Program-made: the position numbers and the translations under genes | DNA from: Didymella arachidicola | Taxonomy: Eukaryota > Ascomycota > Dothideomycetes > Pleosporales > Didymellaceae | DNA length: 64,000 bases | Direction of reading: 5' to 3' | NCBI GenBank assembly: GCA_016630955.3 | Contig: CM049986.1 | Coordinates: forward strand, 1,674,001-1,738,000 | Notes under the pieces: generated by a model | Database searches by the model: none | What the model was told of the DNA's origin: nothing | The model's input: only the letters and a program-made list of their open reading frames with translations | In this document: one piece after another, positions 1-10,088 of the stretch | Numbering within the stretch: position 1 is the stretch's first letter | How the letters are laid out: every line of letters begins with the position of its first letter

Positions 1-655
1 ACCCGGCTGTCGTACTCGGCGGGAAGTGTGTCGAGGACCAGGTACGAATCCTTATTCACACCGATCAAGTCACCGGGCTTGAGCTTCTCGTGGTCGACCA
101 GGCCAATTAGGGGCAGAAAGATGGTTTGTCTTGTGGATGTCTTGATGACCGCAGACTTGCCTACGCGAGTGGCGTCCAGGTCAATGTTTGCGCCCTCCTC
201 CTGAGCCTCTGCCTCGACGTCCAGGTCTAGGATCTCGACGACGTTCCCGACCAGGTATGGTAGTTGCCTGCATATGTTAGCTTATCTCAGCCACCTTCAC
301 CGGGGTTGTCCGCGACTCCGGAATGTAAAGTGTACCTGTTGTTCTCGATTTTGTCCAGGTTGTCCTTGATCTTCTCATTCATTGCCGCCTTCTCATGCGT
401 GAGCCTTTGGAACTCGCTCTTCATGATGCGCATATCGTTCTCCAGTAACCGTTTCCGCGCGACGATGTCTCGTGTGCTTGAGTTCAGGATCTCCTCGTCA
501 AGAGGCTCCTCTTCTGGCTCGGCGTCCTCCATTTCTGCGTCGCCATCGGCCTTCTTACCATCTTTGCCGGCATCGTTGTCCTTCTTCTTGTCCTCGTCCT
601 TCTTCTCTTCCTTCTCGTGGCGCTCAAGGTCGTCGAGATCCTCAAGTGTGGACAT
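1..655 (-). CDS. RPT5: 26S proteasome regulatory ATPase Rpt5 (PSMC3), 5' part only
   Basis: N-terminal part of an AAA+ ATPase subunit of the 19S proteasome base, which unfolds ubiquitinated substrates and feeds them to the 20S core. Exon 1 runs 655 to 336, a 68-bp intron lies at 268-335, and exon 2 runs from 267 off the left edge. Visible are the acidic/lysine-rich N-tail, a coiled-coil segment ending in DKIENNRQLPYLVGNVVEIL, and the OB-fold part with the segments VIKTSTRQTIFLP and LVDHEKLKPGDLIGVNKD, which match Rpt5 rather than the other Rpt paralogs. The Walker motifs are beyond the window. The ATG at 655 is chosen because it opens with the MSTLEDLDDLE tail typical of fungal Rpt5; the open frame continues upstream only as noise. 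Confidence 0.93.
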
Positions 656-1756
656 GGTGGCGGTGTTTCGCTGTGTTGATGTTGCGGGACTTGAGGCAGG
701 GAGACACTCCAAGTGAGTGACGCGACGTGGGAGCGACTGGTAAAAGTGCCACTGGCGAAGAAATCGAGTTGGTGGGGTGTTGATGTGAAGCTGTTTGGGA
801 GGCAGCTTAGGTGACGAACGTGAAGCTCTCCCGCGATTACTCCGGTCTTGGCGCGTGGAAGCTTCCCGATTGAGGCGTACTTTCACACCTATCAAACTAC
901 TACCACTCCTATACTGATAAACGGATGCTCCCATTTGGACGCGAACCCCCGATATTGGGGCTGACAATCTGTCACTACATAACAAGCTGTTGCAAGTCAC
1001 TTGATACGGCTACCTAGATAGTTCCAAGCCGTGTATACCTAGGTATCATCGCTATAGGGCGCTATTTGAGAGTGTCCGCTGCGATCTCGCGAAATTCGAT
1101 ATCCCGGAGACTAACAACCACTGCCCAGTGCCCACACGTGTCTCGCTAGTGACTCATATATTTGGATGTTTCCATATTCTGCTGCATTGGCCTCATCTCT
1201 ACAAAGCTAGATGCATGTTAATAATCAAGAACTCAACACGGAAGCTACAAGCCCGGAGCTGTCACATCAACTCAGCGGGTGCTCAGTGATTGTTGACAAG
1301 CATCTTGCAGACATATGGAGAACTACAGCTGGAAAAAAGCCGACTTCTCGTCAGATCGTAAAAGCTCGAAAATGTTGCGCTTGTCATCAAAAGCAGCCGA
1401 AGACTGGAAATATTTACGAACCCTTTTGGGCTGGTTGTACCTTTCTTGACTTTCTCGGTTAGCAACACAACAGCATTGAGCCCCTCAATGCTACGATACT
1501 TGGCTGAAGAGACTAGGAGCACGAATCTTCAGCTAAGAACAGAACCAGTTCAAATCGGAGCGTTTGCAGCACCTCAGCTTGCGGATTGGCGACTGCTTTG
1601 TTGGTCTGTCTCTAAGGTGGGGTTTCTGACTCAGCATCCGCTGTCTGAGACTCGTCCATGTCAAGCATCGAGAATACGAACTCATTTCCTGTTGAGATCT
1701 CGTTCATACAACAATGACAATATATATTATATTTCTTCGAAATTTTCAACAAATCA
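656..1756. other. Intergenic region, no gene recognised
   Basis: About 1.1 kb between the Rpt5 start and the tRNA. It contains only short overlapping open frames on both strands (for example 1211-1462 and 1446-1865 on plus) with no recognisable domain, intron-joined continuation or coding-like codon pattern. It should include the Rpt5 promoter just above 655. Confidence 0.6.
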
Positions 1757-1828
1757 GGCACCATGGCCTAATGGTAAGGCGTTGCTTTCCGGTGGCAAAG
1801 ACTATGGGTTCGAGTCCCATTGGTGTCG
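1757..1828 (+). tRNA. tRNA-Arg (anticodon CCG)
   Basis: A complete 72-nt cloverleaf can be folded: the 7-bp acceptor stem GGCACCA pairs with TGGTGTC (one G-U), discriminator G; D arm GCCT/AGGC; anticodon stem TTGCT/GGCAA closing the loop TTCCGGT with CCG at positions 34-36; T arm ATGGG-TTCGAGT-CCCAT. The A box (TGGCCTAATGG) and B box (GGTTCGAGTCC) of a Pol III gene are both present, and a TTTT terminator follows within 10 nt at 1835-1838. There is no intron and no encoded CCA, as expected for a nuclear tRNA gene. It decodes CGG. Confidence 0.93.
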
Positions 1829-2480
1829 ACACTGTTTTGCATTTCTTTTGCACTTTCTTTGCTAGTTGTGATCGCCTCTTTTTCGTGCATTGTCCTCCAT
1901 AACGCAGGGCGAAACAATGAACGACGCCGAAACAGCGCCATAGCACGGCACAAAAGCGATTACAGGTCATGGTGCGTATCGATTAAATGGGAGGCTTCGT
2001 CGATTACAAGACTTCCATATCTACTGCTACGTCGCCTCTCGTACGTAATCCATATTGTCCGGCCCGCCATCGGAGCATACAAACTCAGCCATCCGTGAAT
2101 TTCGACAGTACTATAGCTCTACAAGGAGAGCTTTCCCCGGCTGCCAGCTGAGACCAACAACAGTGTTCTACTAAATAGCAGCGCCCGTGTGCAGTTTAAA
2201 GGATGGACCTTGCATACGTCGAACTGAGTTGCATCATAAATCTTCATGCTCAGTCCTTGGGTGACTTTGTAGCTAGCTGGTGGTTCAACGCGTTGCTTTA
2301 TCTATTCTCAGCCCCCTCGGGAGACCTTCGCGTTCCTGTGTCGTCCGAGGTCCGCTCGCCAACTCCAACTGTGTTTCCTCTCCAGACATCTGCACCTGTA
2401 ATTCTGCTGCTCAGAAGTCGGTCATCCAAATCTGTGCTTAAATCCGGCATTGTGAATTCATCAATCGCCGGTAGTGGATG
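1829..2480. other. Intergenic region, no gene recognised
   Basis: About 650 bp between the tRNA gene and the trimethyllysine dioxygenase start. Only short unsupported open frames are seen. The last few hundred bases should hold the promoter of the downstream gene. Confidence 0.55.
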
Positions 2481-4113
2481 ATGTCTGCAACGCAATTTCT
2501 CCGATGCTCGCAGGGCGCTCGACATGTCACGAGACATGCTCAGGTACGTCCCCTCGAATCACGATGAAGCACCGTTTGACGGCAATTGTAGCTCTTGTCG
2601 CAAAGGCACGCTCGTTTCCAATCCACAGGGACAGCGCATCACGAGACGGTGCCTGAGCAAGCCGCCACCAAAGCCGGAAAGAAATCGTCGTCAAAGTCCT
2701 TTCCAAAGCGTCCATTACCGCAGCTGGACCAAATCTCAGGCAAAAAACATGGATCAAGCCCCAGTGAGGTCCTGCAAGATCTTAAAGGTCTGCAAAAGGA
2801 GGTTCACCGAATGTATGAAACCCATCGCAAACTGGCATCTACGCTGGGCGGTCCCATGCACGTCCAAAAAGAATATGGACTCACACATGATCCGAAGCCG
2901 TTCAGCGCCCATATTGAGATCAAGGACAACAAAGTCACTCTTCTTGGGAAGACGATACCGAATATCTGGCTCAGAGACAATTGTCAGTGCAGCAGCTGCA
3001 TGCACGAGACGACGAAGCAGAGATTGCAGGACACATTTGCGATTCCAAAGGACTTGTCTATCCAATCCGCGTCATGCACCAAGGACGTTTCAGCAAGCAA
3101 GACCAAACTCTCGATCGAATGGAGCGACGGCCACAAGAGCACATACGCTCAGCCCTTGCTGGCGAATGCCGTCGTAAACTTCGAGACCAGAGCCAGTATA
3201 CGCCAGGGCCTCGTCAGTCCAGAACTCTGGGGTTCAGATATCTCGCGCCAGCGGGCCACAATCAGCTACTCAGAAGCCATCCGTGAGAACATGGGCCCCG
3301 TCCTACACAATATCGTACGCCACTCCCCCTCGCACCAAAAAACACCACACACCCACTAACACCCCCCAGCGCAAATTCGGCTTCTGCTTCATCGACAAAA
3401 CCCCGCACGACACCCCCGCCCCCACAGAAGACCTCCTCCGCCGCATCGCTTTCATCCGCGAAACGCACTACGGCGCCTTCTACGACTTCACCGCCGACCT
3501 CGCCAGCGCAGACACGGCATACACCAACATCCCCCTCGAAGCCCACACCGACAACACCTACTTCTCCGACCCGGCGGGGCTGCAAGCATTCCACCTACTC
3601 TCGCACACGGACGGCACGGGGGGCGCCTCGCTCCTCGTCGACGGCTTCGCAGTCGCCGACGAACTCCTCCGCACGGATCGACAAGCGTACGCGGTCCTGT
3701 CGCAGACTAATGTGCACGCCCACGCCTCGGGCAACGAGGGCATAAGCATCCAACCGTACCGCGGATTCCCCGTTCTGGAGCACGATCCCGCGACGGGGGA
3801 TCTGCTGCGCGTGCGCTGGAACACGGCGGACCGGGCGAGTGTGGAGCTGCCGATTGATGAGGTGGAGAGGTGGTATGATGCTGCGCGGGTGTTTGATGGG
3901 CTGCTCAAAAAGAAGGGGAATGAGTATTGGGAGCAGCTGGTGCCGGGGAGGGTGCTGGTTTTTGATAATTGGAGGGTGTTGCATGGGCGGAGCGGGTTTA
4001 CGGGGAGGAGGAGGGTTTGTGGGGGGTATGTGAATAGGGATGATTGGATGAGTCGGTTTAAGATGGAGAGGTTTGGGCAGGAGAAGGTTTTGGGGGCGTT
4101 GGCGGGGTCGTAG
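2481..4113 (+). CDS. Trimethyllysine dioxygenase (carnitine biosynthesis), mitochondrial
   Basis: Predicted Fe(II)/2-oxoglutarate dioxygenase that 3-hydroxylates N6-trimethyllysine, the first step of carnitine synthesis. Three exons, 2481-2543, 2592-3314 and 3370-4113 (introns of 48 and 55 bp), give 509 residues. The first 21-codon exon supplies the only sensible ATG; together with exon 2 it gives an Arg-rich, acid-free leader ending in RFQST, a good mitochondrial presequence. The N-terminal zinc-binding-type domain has WLRDNCQCSSC; the jelly-roll has HTDNTYF (Fe ligands H321 and D323), FHLLSH, and the distal ligand H467 in VLHGR. The HTDNTYFSDPAGLQ form favours trimethyllysine over gamma-butyrobetaine dioxygenase. 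Third-position base use changes abruptly from C-ending to G/T-ending codons near 3840. It faces the complex I gene tail to tail across a tandem repeat. Confidence 0.88.
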
Positions 4114-4140
4114 GGGTGTGTGGAGAGTGTCGATGGAGTT

Positions 4141-4257
4141 CATGAATGGAGTTGCATGGAGTTCATGAATAGAGTCGCATGTAGACCATGAATAGAGTTG
4201 CATGTAGACCATGAATGGAGTTGCATGTAGACCATGAACAGAATTGCATATGTAGAT
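4141..4257. repeat. 23-bp tandem minisatellite, five copies
   Basis: Five consecutive units begin with CATGAA at 4141, 4164, 4187, 4210 and 4233. Each has the pattern CATGAAnnGAnTnGCATG followed by GAGTT or TAGAC. The first four are exactly 23 bp and differ by a few substitutions; the fifth is degenerate and 25 bp long. The array lies just after the stop of the trimethyllysine dioxygenase and before the convergent NUXM-like gene, so it may be transcribed in the 3' UTR. Confidence 0.93.
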
Positions 4258-4376
4258 GGTCAATGGACAAAGAAACATGTTGATACATCCTGTGTTGGTC
4301 TTGGAGGCTATGTACAGCAGTGTGGTGCAAAGAGAGGGCCTGATATTTTTCTGTTTTCTTTTTCTAAAATCCACCT

Positions 4377-5122
4377 CTAACGGCCCTTCTCCTGCTCCAG
4401 CTCCAGCTCGGCCTGGCGGTAGTACTTGGCGGTGTCGACGCCGTGGTAGGGGTGGTTGACGAGGTTGGGCCAGGGCAGGACGTGGGCGAATGTGGCTGCG
4501 TAGCGCGAGTTCCTGTGGGCGACGCCCTGCATGTACTCGGTCATCTCGGTGGCGCCGTACAGCGGCTCGCCGCGCTTGACCTTGTCGACCATCTCGCGCA
4601 TGTCCTTTTCGACCTCGCGGCGGTTCTCGCGGGCGCCGTAGAAGCGGGCTGTGTGGTGTCAGTGCCGTGCTATGGCCAATCACGGGCGGTCCCATTGCAG
4701 ATGTCATGCACGTACAGGCGGACCTCGAGTATGCGAAGAGGAAGCACCCAGTGACACCGACGGCGCCGCTCAGGCGCATGACGGGCGCAAAGCCGCCCTT
4801 GCCCACGAACGAGGGCGAGATGCGCTCCCAGTACAGCATCAGACCGGGGCTGAGGGCACCGACGGCGGCGCCGGCGAGCCAGTCCGAGGGGCGGGCATAG
4901 CGGACGACGCGCGAGATGTGGCTTCGGGTCTTGTCAGCAGGTGCGGGAGGCGTGCGGAGGGGTGTGAGGCCTACGGGTCGTTGTCGATGAGCTGCCAGCG
5001 AGTTAGCCAAGTGCACCCATTGCGCCCGCGGTGCGGCAGCAGTCGCTTACTGGGTACTCTCCCGTGGGGACCTTGTCCGGCACGATGGCCTGGTGCCTGA
5101 CGGCGGCGTCCTGCGAAGACAT
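4377..5122 (-). CDS. NADH:ubiquinone oxidoreductase 20.9 kDa subunit (NUXM-like)
   Basis: Accessory membrane-arm subunit of respiratory complex I, in the inner mitochondrial membrane. Four exons: 5122-5051, 4991-4975 (a 17-nt micro-exon), 4921-4716 and 4648-4377; introns of 59, 53 and 67 bp; 188 residues. The order of conserved segments matches the fungal family: EYPLIDNDPHISRVVRYARPSD, then a hydrophobic stretch around GALSPGLMLYWERISP and a second one around SGAVGVTGCFLFAYSRS, then RFYGARENRREVEKDM and the C-terminal HPYHGVDTAKYYRQAELELE. The donor of exon 3 was set at GTACGT because only that choice joins YSRSASRFYG in frame. The gene is divergent from the Aquarius gene with 286 bp between start codons, so the two probably share a promoter region. 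Confidence 0.88.
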
Positions 5123-5171
5123 TGTCGGTGCGGGTGTGCGAAGTGCGCCGGTCTGCGCCTTTGCTGAGGTT

Positions 5172-5192
5172 GGCGGTTGGCGGTTGGCGGTT
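5172..5192. repeat. Short heptamer tandem repeat in divergent promoter
   Basis: Three copies of GGCGGTT in tandem near 5172-5192, between the NUXM-like and Aquarius start codons. Its position is approximate to a few bases. No function is claimed. Confidence 0.6.
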
Positions 5193-5341
5193 GACGATGC
5201 GGAGGGGCCCGAGCGCCGCCCGCCGGGGCCAGCTGCAGAGACATGACGGGCGGCGCTGCGAAAGATTCGCGCTAGGAAAGCCTCCGACATGTGCAACGCG
5301 ACCGCCGCGCCCAGCAATGCTTGCGCGCCCTGCGACTGGTG

Positions 5342-5378
5342 CCCCCCGACTCCCCCGACTCCCCCGACTCCCCCGATA
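5342..5378. repeat. 9-bp tandem repeat upstream of Aquarius start
   Basis: Four near-perfect copies of a CTCCCCCGA-type nonamer, ending about 30 bp before the chosen ATG at 5409. Read in the Aquarius frame it would encode Thr-Pro-Pro repeats if translation began at the in-frame ATG at 5289; otherwise it is 5' UTR. Confidence 0.85.
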
Positions 5379-5408
5379 ACCGCAGCCCGACCGCCGCACA
5401 CAAGAGAC

Positions 5409-8400
5409 ATGGACGGCATCGAGGGCCCCTCGCCCGGCGCGGCGAGCGAGACCGCCCTGGTCCACGCCCGCCCGACCGTCGCAGACCTGCACGGCGAGAA
5501 CCACTTTGCCCAGGTCGCCCGCAAGCACTGGCTGGCCGCGAAGAAGACGCCCCGCGTGCGCCCAGACGTCGTCAAGAAGGAGCTGTGGGACGAGCTCGAG
5601 AGCGCCGACTTTGCCTACTCGTCGCTGCTGGTGCTCGAGAACCTGCAGCTGCTCGAGCGGTACCTGTGGCCCGGCTTCACCGAGGATGCCTCCGACTACC
5701 ACCACCTGCTGCTGGCGCTGATGGTCAACGTCAAGAGGCGGGAGAACCTGCCGTCGTGGGGTACGTCGTTGTGCAGTCCTGCGTCTTCACTGCCACCACT
5801 AACATGTCCCCAGAACACTTCACCAGCAAGCCCGCCGAGTTCTCTGCCTTCTTCCGCCGCATCCTCTCCATGACCGTCGATCCCTCGCAGCCCATGAAGA
5901 ACCGCACCCAGCTGGTCTCCTTCGTCATTGGCGCCTTCCAGTCGCTGGACAGCGGTCTCGTGCGCAAAGAGTGTGCGCCGCTCGTCGGCATCTCGATATG
6001 GCACAACCTCTACTCGGACACTGCGCGCGACCAGCACTTCGAGGAACACCAGATGTTGCGCAAGGCATGGCGTGCGTCAGAGAGGCGCTTCGACGCCGCA
6101 GACCAGACACTGCAGGCCAGGCTGCGCTTCGAGCGCTCGTGGCTGTACACCCTCGTCCTGGACTTCATCGATCGCCTGTACAACAGCAGCACGAAGCAGG
6201 ACATGGCAGATAACCTCGTGTACTGCGAGCGCTTCGTGGAGCTCCTGACCGACCTGCAGAGTCAGCTGCCGACCAGGAGATATGTCAACACGCTGCTGAA
6301 GGATGTGAACCTGCTCCCCGCCATCAGACTATCGCCCATGTATGCAGACGAGGACAACGGCTTGTTCCGTGATCTCTACAGTCTGCTCAATCACTTCACA
6401 AATTTCGCCATCGAAGACCAGACCGGCAAGCAACTGTCCAAGCTCGAGTACGACCAACAACACTACGACACCCTTGCTCGGCTGCAGCGTGTGGGTTACG
6501 CTGCGTTTGAGGAAAAGCTGCAGTTGATGGCACTGGCAAACTTTGGCAGCATTGGCAACCGGGCAGAGCTGGATGGCCACCTGCGCACATTGAGCGACGA
6601 CGAGCTCAAGGAGCTTTGCTCACTCATGGGTCTCCGGACAGAGTACCCTAGCACGACATTCCTGGTTCGCGACCGAACGTTCCACATGGAGACCCTCGTC
6701 TCGCTAGTCGAGCAGAGACCCATCTTCAAGGACACTATACGCGACATGCCGGTGCTTCCAACAGAAAAGATCTTATACGAGACCACATTCCTCCGCAACG
6801 AGTCATACAACGGATCCAGACCCCTCGCAATCCCAAAGCTGAACCTACAGTACCTGACTATGGGCGACTTCTTGTGGAGGTCGTACATTCTCTACCGCGC
6901 TGAATCCTTCTACGGTATCCGAAAGGACATCGAGGACGTGATCAAACGCGTGCAGCCGCGAGGCAAGGGTGCCAATACCAAGTTTGGTGGCTTTTCTAGA
7001 ATGTCGATCCCCATCACTGCGCCGGGTATCGTCGATGTAGCTCCTTCGAAGGTCGGAGACGAGCACCCTGCCTATGTGCGTGCAGAGATTGTTTTGGATG
7101 TCAGCCGTCTTCAGGTGCCTGTGCGCAGGGAGTGGGAATCACTGAGGCCGGATGATGTGGTGTTCCTCCTGACTGTAGAGGGCAAGGACGATGCACCTAC
7201 GAGCAACGGTCACAGCGACGTGAACACAGGCGAACAGGTTGGCCTGCAGAGGCTGAGATGTGCCCAGGTTGTCCAAGTGCTGGACGACAATGGCCGGCCT
7301 TTGCGTGACCAGACACAAAATGGCGATTACGCCCCTCGTGCGCGATCACGACGACTCGTGGTCAACATTGACGCAAAGCAGTATCAAACGGACATGGACC
7401 GTGTTGCAGAAGGTCGACCCAACATCTACGAAAACATCAACATGATCGCTCGCCGTAGAGGGCGTGAGAACAACTTCCTGCCTATCCTCGAATCGATCAA
7501 ACGTCTGACTTTGTCGGATATCCCAGCACCGTCGTGGCTACAGGAGGTCTTCCTGGGCTATGGCGATCCATCCTCTGCCACTTACACACGCCTGCCCAAC
7601 CGCTTGCACTCGATCGACTTTCGCGATACGTTCCTAGACTGGCAGCATCTAGTCGAGTCCTTGCCAGGGAAGACAATAGAGCCCGCAGACGACACACAAG
7701 GAGCGTTCGGACCACCATACGTCGTCAAGTACCCTGCGCCCGTCGAGGCAGCCGTTGCACCTGCCAAATCCTCCAAAAAGCGGCGCCGCGACCAAGTTGA
7801 GGTTGCGCAGCCTGCGCATGAGTCTTTGCACGTCTCGACATACAAGCCTCCGAACATGGGTCCATACCCTGCAGACGCCCTAAAGCAGAACGCCGTCAGG
7901 TTCACTCCTGCACAGGTCGAGGCCATCACTTCTGGCACACAGCCTGGTCTTACGGTTGTACTTGGCCCTCCAGGTACCGGAAAGACGGATGTTGCAACTC
8001 AGATCATATCCAACATATACCACAACTTCCCGGATCAACGCACACTTCTTATTGCGCATAGCAATCAGGCGTTGAATCAGCTATTCCAAAAGATCGTCGC
8101 GCTCGACATCGATGAGCGGCATTTGCTACGTCTCGGTCATGGAGAGGAGGATCTTGATACTGAGGCAAGCTACAGCAAGCACGGGAGAGTCGAGTCCTTC
8201 CTCGAGAGGGGCAAATACTACTTAGCAGAAGTAGACCGCCTTGCGAAGAACTTTGGAGCGCCTGGAGCGCACGGCCAGTCATGCGAGACAGCGGACTACT
8301 TCAACCTGGTTTATGTGAAGCCAGCCTGGACTCAGTACTGGGACAGCATCACATCAGAAGAAGCCAGCGTTGAGCAGATTGTCGCCGAGTTTCCTCTCAA

Positions 8401-9825
8401 AGACTACTTCTCAAATGCACCACAGCCCTTGTTCCCGCCTGAAGCAAATCGCGAGCAGATCCTCGATGTCGTCCAAGGTTGCTACCGTCACGTTGAGAAG
8501 ATCTTCACAGAACTCGAGGATATTCGTCCATTCGAGATTTTGCGCAATCCTCGCGACAAGGCCAACTACCTCCTCGTGAAGGAAGCCCGCATTATCGCCA
8601 TGACCTCCACGCACGCTGCGATGCGGAGACAAGAAATCGCATCTCTAGGTTTTCATTACGACAACGTGATCATGGAGGAAGCCGCTCAGATCACTGAGAT
8701 CGAGAACTTCATCCCTCTCGCCCTCCAGAACCCGCAGAACGGCGAGCTGCCCCTCCAGCGCATCGTACTGTGTGGTGACCACCTCCAGAACTCGCCCATC
8801 ATCCAGAACCTCGCTTTCAGACAATACGCGAACCTCGAACAATCTCTCTTCCAGCGCCTCGTCCGCCTCGGAGTCCCTACTATCCTTCTCGACCAGCAAG
8901 GCCGCGCCCGCCCCTCGATCGCAGAACTCTACAAATGGCGCTACCCAGCGCTCAGCAACCTGCCGTCTGTGCTCAGCACGCCAGCATTCCAAGTCGCCAA
9001 CGCAGGGTTCAAGCACGAATACCAATTCATCAACGTGCCCGACTACAAAGGCAAGGGCGAAGCAGAGCCGACACCGCACTGGCTCGTCAATCTGGGCGAG
9101 GCCGAGTACGCAGTTGCGCTGTTCATGTACATGCGGCTGCTCAACTACCCGGCACACAAGATCTCCATTCTCACCACGTACGCCGGACAGAAGGGCCTGA
9201 TCAACGACATCCTCAATGCAAAGTGCAGAGACCACCCGTTCTTCGGCCGCCCCAAGATCGTCGCCACCGTCGACAAGTACCAGGGCGAGCAGAACGACTG
9301 TAAGTCTTCCAACCCCACTCAGACCTACATCACCAAAGCACCATACTGACTCCCGCAGATGTCATCCTCTCCCTGGTCCGCACAAAAACAATCGGCTACC
9401 TCCGCGACATCCGCCGCCTGACCGTCGCACTCTCCCGCGCCCGCCTGGGTTTGTACATCCTCGGGCGCCGCACCGTCTTCGAGTCCGTCTTCGAGCTCAA
9501 ACCCGCCTTCGACATCCTGCTCTCCCGCCCGGACGACCTGGCCCTCGTCACCGGCGAAATGCACGGCGAGACGAGCAGACCCGTGCAAGCTGGTGATGTG
9601 GACGGCCAAGCCGTCATGACCGGGTACGAGCATTTGGAGGAGTATGTGCGCGGGATTACGGCGGCGAAGATTGAGGCGCTGAAGGCGGGCGGTGGGCAGT
9701 TGCCGACGAGGGAGGTGAGGATGGTGGATGAGGGGGATGAGGATGTGGATCGCGAGGAGATGGTGCTTGTCCCTGAGGAGCAGGTTCAGGATTTTGGGAA
9801 TGAGGACGATGAGGAAGGAGTCTAG
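5409..9825 (+). CDS. Intron-binding spliceosomal helicase Aquarius (Cwf11)
   Basis: SF1 RNA helicase of the spliceosome (human AQR, fission yeast Cwf11), which contacts the intron upstream of the branch point and belongs to the intron-binding complex. Three exons, 5409-5760, 5814-9299 and 9359-9825 (introns 53 and 59 bp), give 1434 residues, close to human AQR. The N-terminal part begins TVADLHGENHFAQVARKHWL and is an ARM-like scaffold; Walker A is GPPGTGKT at residues 835-842; the motif II region is EEAAQITEIENFIPLALQNP; downstream are CGDHLQNSPIIQN, QGRARPSIAELYKWRY and DKYQGEQNDYVILSLVRT, with the SRAR motif VI. The tail is acidic. An in-frame ATG at 5289 would add 40 residues containing Thr-Pro-Pro repeats; I prefer 5409. 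The last about 190 nt switch from C-rich to G-rich codons. Confidence 0.93.
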
Positions 9826-10088
9826 GGGGTACGGGGGTGCAAAAGTCGATCAAAACTGGCATTTGGAGGCGTTGGTACAGCATGACGCTGAGCGGTTGTA
9901 CGTTTTATATAAAGATACCAAGTCATAAGAGCATCGCCGATGCTTTTCATCTGCACACACACCCGCCCTCTAGCCCTGTCGGTACAGCGCTATTCACCCC
10001 CGTCCATTGCTCCACACGCCATCCTCCACGCATGATACTCCAACCCCCACCCGACCTCCCTCTCCAGCGCCTCGTCAAGCGGAAAATC

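Noticed and set aside
3595..5016. 473-codon open frame on minus overlapping trimethyllysine dioxygenase
   Set aside because: It runs antisense to conserved dioxygenase exon 3 and through the 23-bp repeat; its only real content is exon 3 of the NUXM-like gene.
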